Below, piece after piece: positions 16,565-25,063 of a stretch of DNA of 64,000 nucleotides; position 1 is the stretch's first letter; every line of letters begins with the position of its first letter. The DNA lies in the NCBI GenBank assembly GCA_030427485.1, contig JAUICG010000014.1, forward strand, positions 61,608 to 125,607, read 5' to 3'. This DNA comes from Gammaproteobacteria bacterium. GTDB taxonomy: Bacteria > Pseudomonadota > Gammaproteobacteria > Pseudomonadales > Halieaceae. A program made the position numbers and the translations under genes. The notes below the pieces were generated by a model that worked only from the letters and a program-made list of their open reading frames with translations, made no database searches and had not been told where the DNA came from.

Positions 16565-19500
16565 ATCTGGCGCTTACGGCGCCGCGGTGGCCAATGCCAT
16601 GGACGGCCTCGTGCGCTATGCGCTGAGCGGCGGATTGCCTAAACTGATTTTCCTGCTGGCCCTAGCTGCGGGCGTGCTGGCCCTGGTGTATACACCGCGG
16701 GAAGAGGAACCGCAGATTGTCGTACCAATGGTCGATGTATTGGTACAGGCGCCTGGATTGAGCGCCAAGCAGGTGGAGCGGCAGGTAACCATTCCACTGG
16801 AAAAACTGCTGTCGCAGATCCCCGGCGTGGAGCACGTGTACTCGACCTCGGCCGCCGGCCGGGCAAGTGTCACCCTGTCTTTCTTCGTCGGACAGGACCG
16901 GGAAGACTCACTGTTCGATACCTACAACAAGATCTACTCGAGCCAGGATCGCATTCCCGCCGTGGTGGGCCAGTGGATGGTGCGCCCGGTCGAGGTGGAC
17001 GATGTGCCAATTGTCCTGCTGGGGCTGTGGAGTGCGCAGCCCGATCGCTACAGCGATTTCGAACTGCGGCGCATCGCGGACGAGGTGTCGACCGTGCTGC
17101 AGGGTATTCCCCAGACCAGCGAAGTAAACGTGGTCGGCGGCCGTCCCCGTACCGTTAAAATACTGATCAATCCCGAGAGTATGGGCGCGCGCAAAACCAC
17201 GACGGCCGATGTGGTGGCGGCGCTTGCAGTGTCAAACATGCGGCAAGCGGCCGGAAACTGGGCTTTCAACAATGAATCCATCGTGCTGGAATCCGGCGAC
17301 TTCGCGGGAGGGGTGCGCGAACTCGAGAATATGGTCGTCAATGTTATCGACTCGGTGCCGGTTTATCTGCGTGATGTCGCGCGGATCGAGGATGGACCCG
17401 CAGAGGCCAGTAATTACACCTGGATGGATTTTCCCTCGGCGCGCCGTGACGGCGATAACGCGACAGGTGAAACAACTGCCGTGCCGCCTTATCCAATGGT
17501 GGCGATATCCGTCGCCAAACAGCGGGGTGCGAATGCAGTAAGCGTGGCACGGGAAGTACATGCCGCAATCGCGCGTCTGCAGCAGACACTCCTGCCGCCC
17601 GAGGTCCGGGTGGAAGTGTTGCGTGACTACGGCCAGACGGCAGATGAGAAAGTTAACGAGCTCACCAGTAGCCTCGCTTTCGCAATCGTCACCGTGGTGA
17701 TCTTTATCGGTGTATTCCTTGGCTGGCGTGCCGCGGTCGTTGTCGGCCTCGCGGTGCCGGTGTGTTATGGCATCACCCTGGGCCTGGACTATGCGATGGG
17801 CTACACGATAAACCGGGTAACGCTGTTTGCGCTGATCCTTTCGCTGGGATTGTTGGTCGATGATCCGATCACCGGGGTGGACAACATTTCCCGCTTCATG
17901 AGCAGAACCTCGATGCCATTGCGCGAGCGGGTAGCCGAAGCGATAGCGGAGATAAGGGTGCCCCTGGTGTTGTCCACGGTCACTATCGTGCTGGCTTTTC
18001 TGCCCCTTGCGTTTATTACCGGAATGATGGGCCCTTACATGGCGCCGATGGCGTTCAACGTGCCCGTCAGTGTTATTGCCAGCACTCTTGTGGCCTTCCT
18101 GCTCACACCCTGGCTGGCCAGCCGCGTTCTGAGGGAGCCAGCGGCCACCGCGGGCGAGGGTGAAGAGGCGCAGCGGGACGGGTTCTACCGTCGTATGGCG
18201 ACGCCGCTGTTTCTTCACAGAAGTCGGGCTAAAGCCCTGTTGTGGCTGGTACTGGCGCTATTCCTTGCGGCGGCGGTGTTGCCGCTGTTCCGGGCAGTGC
18301 CGTTAAAACTCCTGCCCTTCGACAACAAGAATGAAGTACAGGTGCTGATCGACATGCCCGAAAGCGCCAGTCTCGAGCACACGGCGGCCGTTGTCGAGCG
18401 AGTGGCAAAGGAGGTGACAAGACTGCCCGAGGTAGAGGCTGTGGCAGCCTTCGTGGGCGTCCCTTCGCCAATCGACTTTAACGGGATGGTGCGCCGCTAT
18501 TACCTCCGCCATCAGCCAAATATGGGAGAGCTGCGCCTGATACTGGCGGACAAGCCACAACGAGTGCAGCAATCGCACGGAATCGTACTGCGCCTGCGGG
18601 AACTGCTGTCGCCCTTCAACGGCGACGGGGTGAGTATCAAGGTAGTGGAGGTCCCGCCTGGCCCGCCCGTGCTAAGCACACTGGTGGCGGAAATTTACGG
18701 CGACACCCTGACGCCATACGATGCGCAAAAAGCCGCCGCGGCAATACTGATGGACAGGCTGTCACGCGAGGCCCACGTGGTGGAAATCGACTCGACGATT
18801 GAAGCCGGGCAGCGGCGCTTGCGTTTTGTGGCCGACAAACAGAAGGCTGCGCTGTCCGGTGTTTCCACAGAAGACATCGCAAGCACGATTGCCATGGCGA
18901 ATGCGGGCCATGTCGGCGGCTATCTGCAGCTCGAGCGGGAAGCCCGGCCGCTGCCGCTGGAGCTGCGCCTGGACCCGCGTCTGCGCGGATCTGCTCACGA
19001 TTTCGAGCGCTTGCTGGTCCGGGGGCGCCAGGGTGTTACCAAGGCTACTACCGGTCAGGGGCTGGAGATAGCGCCGCAACCGCTGGTACCGCTCGGCGAA
19101 CTGGGTAGCTTCCGCGAAAGCCCGGCCGACCAGACCATACACCACAAGGACCTTCGTCCCGTCGTATACGTAATGGCCGAGCTCAACGGCCGTACTCCCG
19201 CGGAGGTAATCGCCGATGTCAGCGCCGACCGGGACGCACAAACGCGTGCTGGCGTATCGTGGGAGACGCGCAGTTATCTTTCCAGCGGCGCGGGTGATGG
19301 CTGGCGACTACCTGCCGATACCGAGTTGGTGTGGAGCGGTGAGGGTGAATGGCGCATTACGGTCGATGTATTCCGGGATATGGGCCTGGGTTATTTGTTT
19401 GCGCTGCTGGCAATCTTTGTGGTGCTGCGCCTGCAGACAAACTCCGCCGCGCTCGCGCTGGTCATCATGTCCGCTATCCCGCTGACAATTATCGGCATCA

Positions 19501-19928
19501 TGCCAGGTTTCTGGCTGATGAATCAGTTCGGTGAGCGGGTCATCGGAGGGGCGCCCGACCCGGTATTGTTCACGGCGACCGCAATGATCGGCATGATCGC
19601 ACTGGCCGGTATTGTCGTGCGCAATTCACTGATACTGGTGGAGTTCATCAGCCAGGCCAGGGCGAGGGGCGACAACGTGCAGGAAGCGGTGCTGCAGGCA
19701 GGCTCGGTGCGCATGCGCCCGGTACTGCTCACCGCGGGCACCACGGTGCTGGGTAACCTGGTCATTACACTCGACCCGGTATTCAGTGGGTTGGCGCTGG
19801 CCATCATATTCGGCATTGTGGCGTCTACCCTGCTCAGTTTGATCGTGGTGCCGGCGGTTTACCTGCTGGTCTTTGGCGATGACGCCGTGGCAGGCCGTGG
19901 CGCTGGCAAAGAGGGTACAGCTGCATGA
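16551..19928 (+). CDS. RND family efflux pump, inner-membrane transporter
   Basis: About 1125 aa with the RND arrangement: one N-terminal helix, a large periplasmic loop, a block of helices, a second periplasmic loop and a second block. The proton-relay Asp pair is in LGLLVDDPITGVDN near residues 432-440; the residues after DD differ from the usual DDAIVVVEN. An in-frame TTG at 16527 exists, but GTG 16551 has GGAA upstream and overlaps the regulator stop; ATG 16599 is another option. Substrate unknown. Coupling to a thiol-sensor regulator suggests export of a reactive sulfur or electrophilic compound (inference). Confidence 0.9.
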   Translation: MSNPESGAYGAAVANAMDGLVRYALSGGLPKLIFLLALAAGVLALVYTPREEEPQIVVPMVDVLVQAPGLSAKQVERQVTIPLEKLLSQIPGVEHVYSTSAAGRASVTLSFFVGQDREDSLFDTYNKIYSSQDRIPAVVGQWMVRPVEVDDVPIVLLGLWSAQPDRYSDFELRRIADEVSTVLQGIPQTSEVNVVGGRPRTVKILINPESMGARKTTTADVVAALAVSNMRQAAGNWAFNNESIVLESGDFAGGVRELENMVVNVIDSVPVYLRDVARIEDGPAEASNYTWMDFPSARRDGDNATGETTAVPPYPMVAISVAKQRGANAVSVAREVHAAIARLQQTLLPPEVRVEVLRDYGQTADEKVNELTSSLAFAIVTVVIFIGVFLGWRAAVVVGLAVPVCYGITLGLDYAMGYTINRVTLFALILSLGLLVDDPITGVDNISRFMSRTSMPLRERVAEAIAEIRVPLVLSTVTIVLAFLPLAFITGMMGPYMAPMAFNVPVSVIASTLVAFLLTPWLASRVLREPAATAGEGEEAQRDGFYRRMATPLFLHRSRAKALLWLVLALFLAAAVLPLFRAVPLKLLPFDNKNEVQVLIDMPESASLEHTAAVVERVAKEVTRLPEVEAVAAFVGVPSPIDFNGMVRRYYLRHQPNMGELRLILADKPQRVQQSHGIVLRLRELLSPFNGDGVSIKVVEVPPGPPVLSTLVAEIYGDTLTPYDAQKAAAAILMDRLSREAHVVEIDSTIEAGQRRLRFVADKQKAALSGVSTEDIASTIAMANAGHVGGYLQLEREARPLPLELRLDPRLRGSAHDFERLLVRGRQGVTKATTGQGLEIAPQPLVPLGELGSFRESPADQTIHHKDLRPVVYVMAELNGRTPAEVIADVSADRDAQTRAGVSWETRSYLSSGAGDGWRLPADTELVWSGEGEWRITVDVFRDMGLGYLFALLAIFVVLRLQTNSAALALVIMSAIPLTIIGIMPGFWLMNQFGERVIGGAPDPVLFTATAMIGMIALAGIVVRNSLILVEFISQARARGDNVQEAVLQAGSVRMRPVLLTAGTTVLGNLVITLDPVFSGLALAIIFGIVASTLLSLIVVPAVYLLVFGDDAVAGRGAGKEGTAA

Positions 19929-20983
19929 GCAAGGTACAGAAGACGTTACTGATGTCGGCCGGCGCTCTACTGGTGTTTCTGCTGCTGGTTGCACTGATGG
20001 CGGGTGTTTTTACGGAGAAAATCGCGCCTGGCCTGGACACTCCCGTCGCGGTCGTTCCCGGCGATGCTGTCGAGGTCATTGCGCGGGAGATAACGGTCGC
20101 TGAATCTGTGCCAGCCTCGATAGAAGCCAGGGAGACGACGATCATCTCCTCGCGCCTGCTGGCGCGCATCACCGCCATTGCGGTGCGCGCCGGGGATTTC
20201 GTGGAGCAGGGACAACTTCTGATACAGCTGGAAAAGGATGACCTGCTGGCGAGGGCGGAACAAACCCGCGAACAAATTCTCGCAGTAGAAGCGCGCCTCA
20301 CCGAGGCCAGGAAAAACCTGGAACGCGCAGAGGAACTGCACTCGCGCGGACTGATAGCGCTTGCCGACCGTGATGCGGCACGCGCCAATGCCGCCGCGCT
20401 GGAAGCCGAACTTGGCGCGGCACGGCAGGAACTGCAATCGGCGGAGACGGCGGTCAGCTTCACCGAGATACGCTCGCCGATTGCCGGGCGTATCGTCGAC
20501 CGCTTTGCGGAACTCGGCGATACCGCATCTCCCGGCCAAACCCTGTTGTCGCTGTACAACCCGTTCTCGCTGCGCGTCGAGGCCTGGGTGCGTGAGCGAC
20601 TCGCGTTGACGCTCCAGCCCGGCCAGCAGTTGCAGGCGGAAATACCCGCTGTGGGGGAAACCTTCAATGCGCAGATCGAGGAAATTGTACCGGCCGCCGA
20701 CCCCGGCTCACGCAGCTTCCTGGTGCGGGCCATACTGCCCGCTGACCAACGCCTGTTGCCGGGAATCTACGCCCGCCTGCTGGTTGCAGCGGGCCGTCGA
20801 TCTCTGGTGCTGATACCCGCTGACCGGGTCGCCAGCGTAGGACAATTGGATGTTGTGTGGGTGGCGGACGAGGGTGGTGCCCAGCGCCGGTTTGTGCGGC
20901 TGGGAGAGCAGCACGACGACGGCATGGTAGAGGTGATCAGCGGGTTGTCTGCGGGGGAACTGGTGCTGCCGCGAGAGGAGTAG
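19925..20983 (+). CDS. RND efflux periplasmic adaptor (membrane fusion protein)
   Basis: 352 aa with an N-terminal membrane anchor (about residues 8-28), a lipoyl half-motif (SRLLARITAIAVRAGDFVEQG), an alpha-helical hairpin (about 105-170), the second lipoyl half (AVSFTEIRSPIAGRIV) and beta-barrel and membrane-proximal domains. The start overlaps the pump gene by 4 bp (ATGA). No outer-membrane channel gene follows, so the pump probably uses a TolC-type protein encoded elsewhere, perhaps the one at 50980-52401. Confidence 0.9.
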   Translation: MSKVQKTLLMSAGALLVFLLLVALMAGVFTEKIAPGLDTPVAVVPGDAVEVIAREITVAESVPASIEARETTIISSRLLARITAIAVRAGDFVEQGQLLIQLEKDDLLARAEQTREQILAVEARLTEARKNLERAEELHSRGLIALADRDAARANAAALEAELGAARQELQSAETAVSFTEIRSPIAGRIVDRFAELGDTASPGQTLLSLYNPFSLRVEAWVRERLALTLQPGQQLQAEIPAVGETFNAQIEEIVPAADPGSRSFLVRAILPADQRLLPGIYARLLVAAGRRSLVLIPADRVASVGQLDVVWVADEGGAQRRFVRLGEQHDDGMVEVISGLSAGELVLPREE

Positions 20984-21005
20984 AGTCGCCGGGAGACATC
21001 CCGGC

Positions 21006-21594
21006 TTACTCACGCCGCACCAACCCTTCCACCGCAATCCCATCATCCATCCTCTCCTCACACCAATACGGCACCAGTGTCCGCGGGTCGATGCCAATCC
21101 CCTCTCGACAGTTTATGGCAGTGAGCGCAAACGCGTTTCCGCTGAAACGCGTATTGAGCCCGGTCGCAATCGCGTTGCCGTCGGGAGTGCGGAACACCGC
21201 TTCGCCTGGCTCATCCAGTGCAAGGCCGTAATCGCCCTCATGCACCAGTTTGTGATGATGGCGACGCAGTAACAGCAGGTTGTCCATGCTGGTCTCGCCG
21301 CCGTCGGCCCAGTGCCTGATATGGTGTGCATCCACAGCTTGCCGTGCGCTGCAACCGGGAAAGCGGCAGCCACCGTCGTTCCAGCCGAGGCGCTGGTCGA
21401 ACTCGTGGATCAGTGTGAGCAAACGGTAGGTGGCGACATTCAAATGGGCGGAGAGCTCGGTGATTTCGTCGGCGAGAGTGGCCAGGTCATGGGCCGGTGA
21501 GGGGCGAGTTTGCCCAACTCGAAAATGGCGCTTTACCCGGTTTGGGCAGTCGCACTGCGGCGCACCGGGCGCGCGTGATGACGGAAGTCGCCAT
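21006..21594 (-). pseudogene. Decayed DUF222/HNH endonuclease gene
   Basis: The C-terminal 145 codons contain an intact-looking HNH module: [19 protein letters not shown] and [14 protein letters not shown]. Upstream in the same frame the sequence reads [35 protein letters not shown], which matches the extreme N-terminus of DUF222-HNH proteins. The two pieces are joined directly at RLGW/NDGGC, so the roughly 250-300-residue middle is missing in frame. No ATG, GTG or TTG starts this frame before a TTG at 21443; an ATG at 21594 is in another frame that stops at once. I read it as an internally deleted, start-less remnant. Confidence 0.75.
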
Positions 21595-21602
21595 GGAACA
21601 CT

Positions 21603-21674
21603 ACTTGCTCAAAAGTCGCGATAATTGAGAAACCCATGACCAACTTGCTCAAAAACGCCTATATTTGAGCAAGT
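21603..21674. repeat. Tandem operator-like repeats upstream of the fic remnant
   Basis: Two similar elements start 40 bp apart. Copy 2 is a perfect inverted repeat, ACTTGCTCAAA (21643-21653) and TTTGAGCAAGT (21664-21674). Copy 1 begins ACTTGCTCAAAA at 21603-21614 and ends ATAATTGAG at 21621-21629, a degraded version. Their position just before a fic start codon suggests regulator binding sites; Fic proteins with a C-terminal winged helix often control their own gene. Confidence 0.6.
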
Positions 21675-21704
21675 CGCTGGCCATCTGCGCTCACAAGGCA
21701 AATT

Positions 21705-21824
21705 ATGAGCACGTACTCGCCGCAGGAGTTTCCCCCGTCTGCGCCGCTGGAAACGGATGCGGTGCTGCGGGCGTTGGTCCCCGCCCACCGCTATCTGGCG
21801 GAGCTGAAGGGGCTGGCGCGGTGA
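21705..21824 (+). pseudogene. Fic family protein, N-terminal remnant
   Basis: An ATG at 21705 opens 39 codons ending at TGA 21822-21824. The peptide, with PLETDAVLRALVPAHRYLAE followed by LKGLAR, matches the N-terminal helix region of Fic-domain AMP-transferases, which normally continues for another 300 or so residues through the HPFxxGNGR motif. Nothing resembling the rest of the gene follows in any frame before the methyltransferase. The promoter-side repeats upstream are still present, so only the 5' end of the gene survives. Confidence 0.65.
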
Positions 21825-21942
21825 AGCCCCATCAAATCCAATGGCCCGCAGCTTGCCGCGCGAAAACACGCCGTCAAGGCGCGTGTCCGGTAATGGGCGG
21901 ACAAGTTCGAGGTTACAGATTGTATGGTTGGGCGTGCGCCCG

Positions 21943-22749
21943 CTATGCCTTCCTGAAATAAACAATCGCCCCCAACACCCCGTGATCAGTCAGCACCACA
22001 TGACAATTTTTCACGCCGAGCGTCCAGAGCTTTTTCATGATGATGCCCAGCTCGTACTCGTTCATTTGCATGTGAGGCGCGTTGAGGGGCTTTCCCTGCA
22101 TCAGGTTTCGCAACTGCTTGTTGAACGGGATTCTGCGAATCAGTTTCCAGTAGCGGAAACGTGAATTGCTGAAGGTGAAATGCAGTACGCCGATACCGCC
22201 GCTACGCAGGCTGGCAAGGAGCTTGTCGAGTATCGCATAGCCCCTGTCTTCGGGGATGTGTTGGAAAACGATATAAGAATGTACCAGGCAGAACGTGTTT
22301 TCACCGAGCTCCCCGCAATCGCGGCTTTCGATGAGCGTGACGTTATCGATGCCTTTCTTCGCGGCTTCGCGCGTTGCTTCGGCCAGCATCGAGCGTGAGA
22401 CATCCACGCCAGTCACGCGCTCGCAGCGGCTGCTCAGGGCAAAGAGCAGTCGTCCCACGCCGCAACCAAAATCCAGTGCATGCACAGGCTGGAAGTCGGG
22501 GTCGATGTGTTCCCTGATGTTCTGGAAAACGACCTCGATATCATCCTGGCCAGATCGCCAGAAATCCAGCCTGGATGCTTCGTTCAGGTTCTCGGACAGG
22601 AACTTTTCGTTCGATATCACACCGAAGTAGGGGTTTTCTGCGCCGTAGGTTTCCCAATCCCTGTCTGAATTCTCGAACATCTGTGTTATCCGCTGACGGG
22701 TGTATTGCAGTGAAAATTGCCGCCCCAGTGTAACCAAAGCGCCTGGCAT
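21943..22749 (-). CDS. Class I SAM-dependent methyltransferase
   Basis: 268 aa. The SAM-binding motif I is ALDFGCGVGRLLFAL, followed by the acidic end of beta-2 (VTGVDVSRSML) and the motif region FQHIPEDRGY with later LRSGGIGVLHFTF. The C-terminal part (WKLIRRIPFNKQLRN) is basic. Two starts are possible, ATG 22749 and ATG 22680 (MFENSDRDWE); the longer was chosen because the extra 23 residues form a plausible helix. Substrate unknown. It stands alone, next to the decayed genes on one side and divergent from a SnoaL-like gene on the other. Confidence 0.8.
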   Translation of the reverse strand: MPGALVTLGRQFSLQYTRQRITQMFENSDRDWETYGAENPYFGVISNEKFLSENLNEASRLDFWRSGQDDIEVVFQNIREHIDPDFQPVHALDFGCGVGRLLFALSSRCERVTGVDVSRSMLAEATREAAKKGIDNVTLIESRDCGELGENTFCLVHSYIVFQHIPEDRGYAILDKLLASLRSGGIGVLHFTFSNSRFRYWKLIRRIPFNKQLRNLMQGKPLNAPHMQMNEYELGIIMKKLWTLGVKNCHVVLTDHGVLGAIVYFRKA

Positions 22750-22821
22750 TTCCAGTTGAATTGAGTGTTCAGCGAGCGCAGCGGCCTGTAGACTGGTGCG
22801 CATCCAGGTAGGGGGATTTTC

Positions 22822-23370
22822 ATGAGGATACACACTCTGGCAGGCGCGGTGTTGCTCGGCCTGCTCTATACCGGGCAGGGCCTCGCCCAAACATCGCCTG
22901 ATGCCGCGCTGGATACCTTTTACAGTGCCGGCATGGTGGGAAACCAGGCCGGGGTAATTGCGGTGTTGGCGCCTGATGCGGTCTTTCTCGGCGTGGCTGG
23001 CAAGCCCCGGCTGCAGGGCCAGGAACTGCGTGACGCCCTCAATGAAAGCATTGCAAGCGGTAGTCGCTGGAACTACCTGAGCAGTGAAAGGGTAGTGCGG
23101 CAGTCTGTCGATGGCTCTGTCGCGTGGTTTGACGAGCGTCTGGCAGACCAGCAGTTGGGCAATGGTCGCGCCTCGGGCGTGTTGTTGAAAAACGGGGAAG
23201 TGTGGCAGATCGCCCAGTACAACCTCACGCTGCCGTTGCCCGATGCGCTGACGGGGTCGGCAACCGGGACACCTGGCGCTGCTGCTACCGCGACGCCCCA
23301 GGTGCAAGCCCCGCAGGAGCCCGAGTGCCGGAAGACGCGTCACAAGACCAATAAACGCGCCCGCTGTTGA
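22822..23370 (+). CDS. Exported SnoaL/DUF4440-like protein
   Basis: 182 aa with a signal peptide (residues 1-22, cut after GLAQ). The mature domain looks like the NTF2/SnoaL cone fold: DAALDTFYSAGMVGNQAGVI and LAPDAVFLGV, then SVAWFDERL and VLLKNGEVWQIAQYNLTLPLP. This matches the nuclear transport factor 2-like DUF4440 layout. The tail is Ala/Thr/Pro-rich and ends in a basic stretch. GGGGG stands just upstream of the ATG. Members are mostly of unknown function; a periplasmic binding or enzymatic role is only inferred. Confidence 0.75.
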   Translation: MRIHTLAGAVLLGLLYTGQGLAQTSPDAALDTFYSAGMVGNQAGVIAVLAPDAVFLGVAGKPRLQGQELRDALNESIASGSRWNYLSSERVVRQSVDGSVAWFDERLADQQLGNGRASGVLLKNGEVWQIAQYNLTLPLPDALTGSATGTPGAAATATPQVQAPQEPECRKTRHKTNKRARC

Positions 23371-23404
23371 GTTTTGGCCGCCGCTGGCGGCCTGGGCGAA
23401 GCAG

Positions 23405-24184
23405 CTACTTCTCGAACTTCATAACCACTTTCCACCATAGCTGCGGCAACAGTGCGCGCCACAGGTACAGTAACCTGGCTTCCTTCGGGTAGATGATGTC
23501 CCTGTCCTTCCTCACGCCTTTTTCTATCGCGTCGATCATCTGCTCGGGGTCGCCCAGGCGGCCGTTTTTCTTGGCCTCAATAATACTGCCCGGCGTATCC
23601 GTCGACAGGGTCTGGTCGACCAGGGGGGTGTTCACTGCCGGCGGGCACACCAGGTGGACCCGTACCCCGGTATTGCGGATCTCGTTCTGGAGAACCTCGA
23701 TGTAGGCGTTCACCGCGGCCTTGGTCGCACAGTAGGCGCCCATTTTCGGCACCAGGGCGATGCCCGCAATCGAGCCGAATACAATGATGCGGCCGCCGCC
23801 CCGCGCCACCATGTCGGGCAACACGGTCTTCACCACATACGTGGTCCCGAAATAGTTGATGCGGAACAATCGCTCCATGTCCTCGTGGGTGTGGTCGATC
23901 AGGCTGTGGCCGGGCATCAACGCCGCGGCGTGTACCAGTAACTCGATGGGCCCCAGTGAGTTGGCAACTTCGGCTATTTTCTCTTCGACGTCCTGCAGGC
24001 GGGAGATATCGCAGTGGAAGGCCGTGATATTGTCCGATTCTGCCGCGGTGTCTTTCAGCGCCTGGTCGTTGACGTCAAAGATCGCGACCCTGGCGCCCTG
24101 TTTCGCCAGGCGGCGCGCCGCGATCTGGCCCATTCCGCTGGCGCCGCCGGTGACGATTGCAACCTTACCCGCCATATTGATCAT
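23405..24184 (-). CDS. Short-chain dehydrogenase/reductase
   Basis: 259 aa classical SDR. The Rossmann cofactor motif is TGGASGMG near the N-terminus, with a D at the end of beta-2 (AIFDVND) that favours NAD(H). The NAAG-like position reads VHAAALMPG, the catalytic Ser is in FGSIAG, and YxxxK is present as YCATK. The C-terminus (LYLWRALLPQLWWKVVMKF) is hydrophobic and may touch the membrane. ATG 24184 has GGAG 5 nt upstream. It lies downstream of an Lrp gene on the same strand, with a hairpin between them. Substrate unknown. Confidence 0.88.
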   Translation of the reverse strand: MINMAGKVAIVTGGASGMGQIAARRLAKQGARVAIFDVNDQALKDTAAESDNITAFHCDISRLQDVEEKIAEVANSLGPIELLVHAAALMPGHSLIDHTHEDMERLFRINYFGTTYVVKTVLPDMVARGGGRIIVFGSIAGIALVPKMGAYCATKAAVNAYIEVLQNEIRNTGVRVHLVCPPAVNTPLVDQTLSTDTPGSIIEAKKNGRLGDPEQMIDAIEKGVRKDRDIIYPKEARLLYLWRALLPQLWWKVVMKFEK

Positions 24185-24258
24185 GGTCACTCCACTTTGT
24201 TATCGACTGGATATGCACCGCACAGTTTGCATGCCAGCACAGCCGTCGACAAGACTGC

Positions 24259-24283
24259 AAACGGCCATGGAAACTGGCCGTTT
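24259..24283 (-). terminator. Hairpin downstream of the Lrp gene
   Basis: AAACGGCCA (24259-24267) and TGGCCGTTT (24275-24283) form a perfect 9-bp stem with a 7-nt loop, starting 3 nt after the lrp-like stop. The minus-strand tail has only a short T-run, so termination may be partial. Confidence 0.5.
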
Positions 24284-24285
24284 CT

Positions 24286-24774
24286 TCACAGTACGGTAGC
24301 GTCGGTGATGTGCTCCAGAGGCAACACGGTTTTTTGTACCACGCGCCGCAATTCAAAGCTCGAGTGGACCCCTGTAACGCCGTCTATGCGGGTGAGCTTG
24401 CCGAGCAGGAAGCGCTCATAGTATTCCATATCCGGTACCACGGCCTTGAGCAGATAGTCGGAAGCCTGGCCGGTGACGACGGAGCACTCCATTACCTCCG
24501 GGTAGTTTGTTACCTCTGCTTCAAAGGCCTCGAACCGGTCCGGTGTGTGGCGGTCCATGCTGATGCCAATGTAGGCGGTGAGCTTGAGTCCGAGCATCGC
24601 CTGGTTCAGCAGCGTGACATGAGCGCGAATCAGGCCGGACTCCTCCAGTCGCTTGACCCGCCGGGAACAGGGTGTAGGCGACAGGCCCACCGCGTCGGCC
24701 AGTTCCAGGTTGCTGATACGGGCGTTGTTTTGCATGGCCTGCAGTATTTTGCGGTCGGTGCGATCCAGTTTCAT
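24286..24774 (-). CDS. Lrp/AsnC family transcriptional regulator
   Basis: 162 aa. The N-terminal winged helix-turn-helix (LDRTDRKILQAMQNNARISN, then LELADAVGLSPTPCSRRVKRL) is followed by the RAM/AsnC ligand domain (LTAYIGISMD, VTGQASDYLL, GVTGVHSSFELRRV). The family binds amino acids and controls amino-acid metabolism. The frame continues to 24837, but ATG 24774 starts at the conserved N-terminus and has GGGG upstream. It is divergent from leuA, with a palindromic site between them, so control of leuA and of itself is likely. Confidence 0.9.
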   Translation of the reverse strand: MKLDRTDRKILQAMQNNARISNLELADAVGLSPTPCSRRVKRLEESGLIRAHVTLLNQAMLGLKLTAYIGISMDRHTPDRFEAFEAEVTNYPEVMECSVVTGQASDYLLKAVVPDMEYYERFLLGKLTRIDGVTGVHSSFELRRVVQKTVLPLEHITDATVL

Positions 24775-24840
24775 GTGGCCCCCCGGGGACAGGATGGATA
24801 AGCGCGGTGGCGAAACTATATCACTAAGAATAGTCATATA

Positions 24841-24860
24841 ATTAGGTAATTATTGCTAAT
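24841..24860. promoter_or_regulatory. Lrp-like operator between lrp-type gene and leuA
   Basis: ATTAG (24841-24845) and CTAAT (24856-24860) flank an A/T-rich 10-nt core, resembling the Lrp consensus YAG-N9-CTR with one extra base. A second weaker dyad, ACTA-AGAA-TAGT, lies about 10 nt further left. A TATACT at 24911-24916 may be the leuA -10; its -35 is poor, which suits activator-dependent transcription. Confidence 0.45.
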
Positions 24861-25063
24861 AAAGTCGAAGTGAGCGCTATATTTGCAATTTTTCTCTCTC
24901 GGCAGCGCCTTATACTATGCATCCGGCTGATCAATCACCCGTCGCCGTGGGTCGTTGCGGGGTTACCCCTCCGCGAACGCCCGGTACTCCGCCTCACGAG
25001 GGCCGGTACACATGCGGCGTACGGGTGATCGGCCACCCAGACACGGATTACAGGTAGAGCATC

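Noticed and set aside
21825..21942. Further fic coding sequence after the remnant
   Set aside because: No Fic motif in any frame; the bases lead into the end of the methyltransferase gene.
24917..25057. 46-codon open frame upstream of leuA as a leader peptide
   Set aside because: It contains no leucine codon run and no terminator/antiterminator pair that I could find, so attenuation is not supported.
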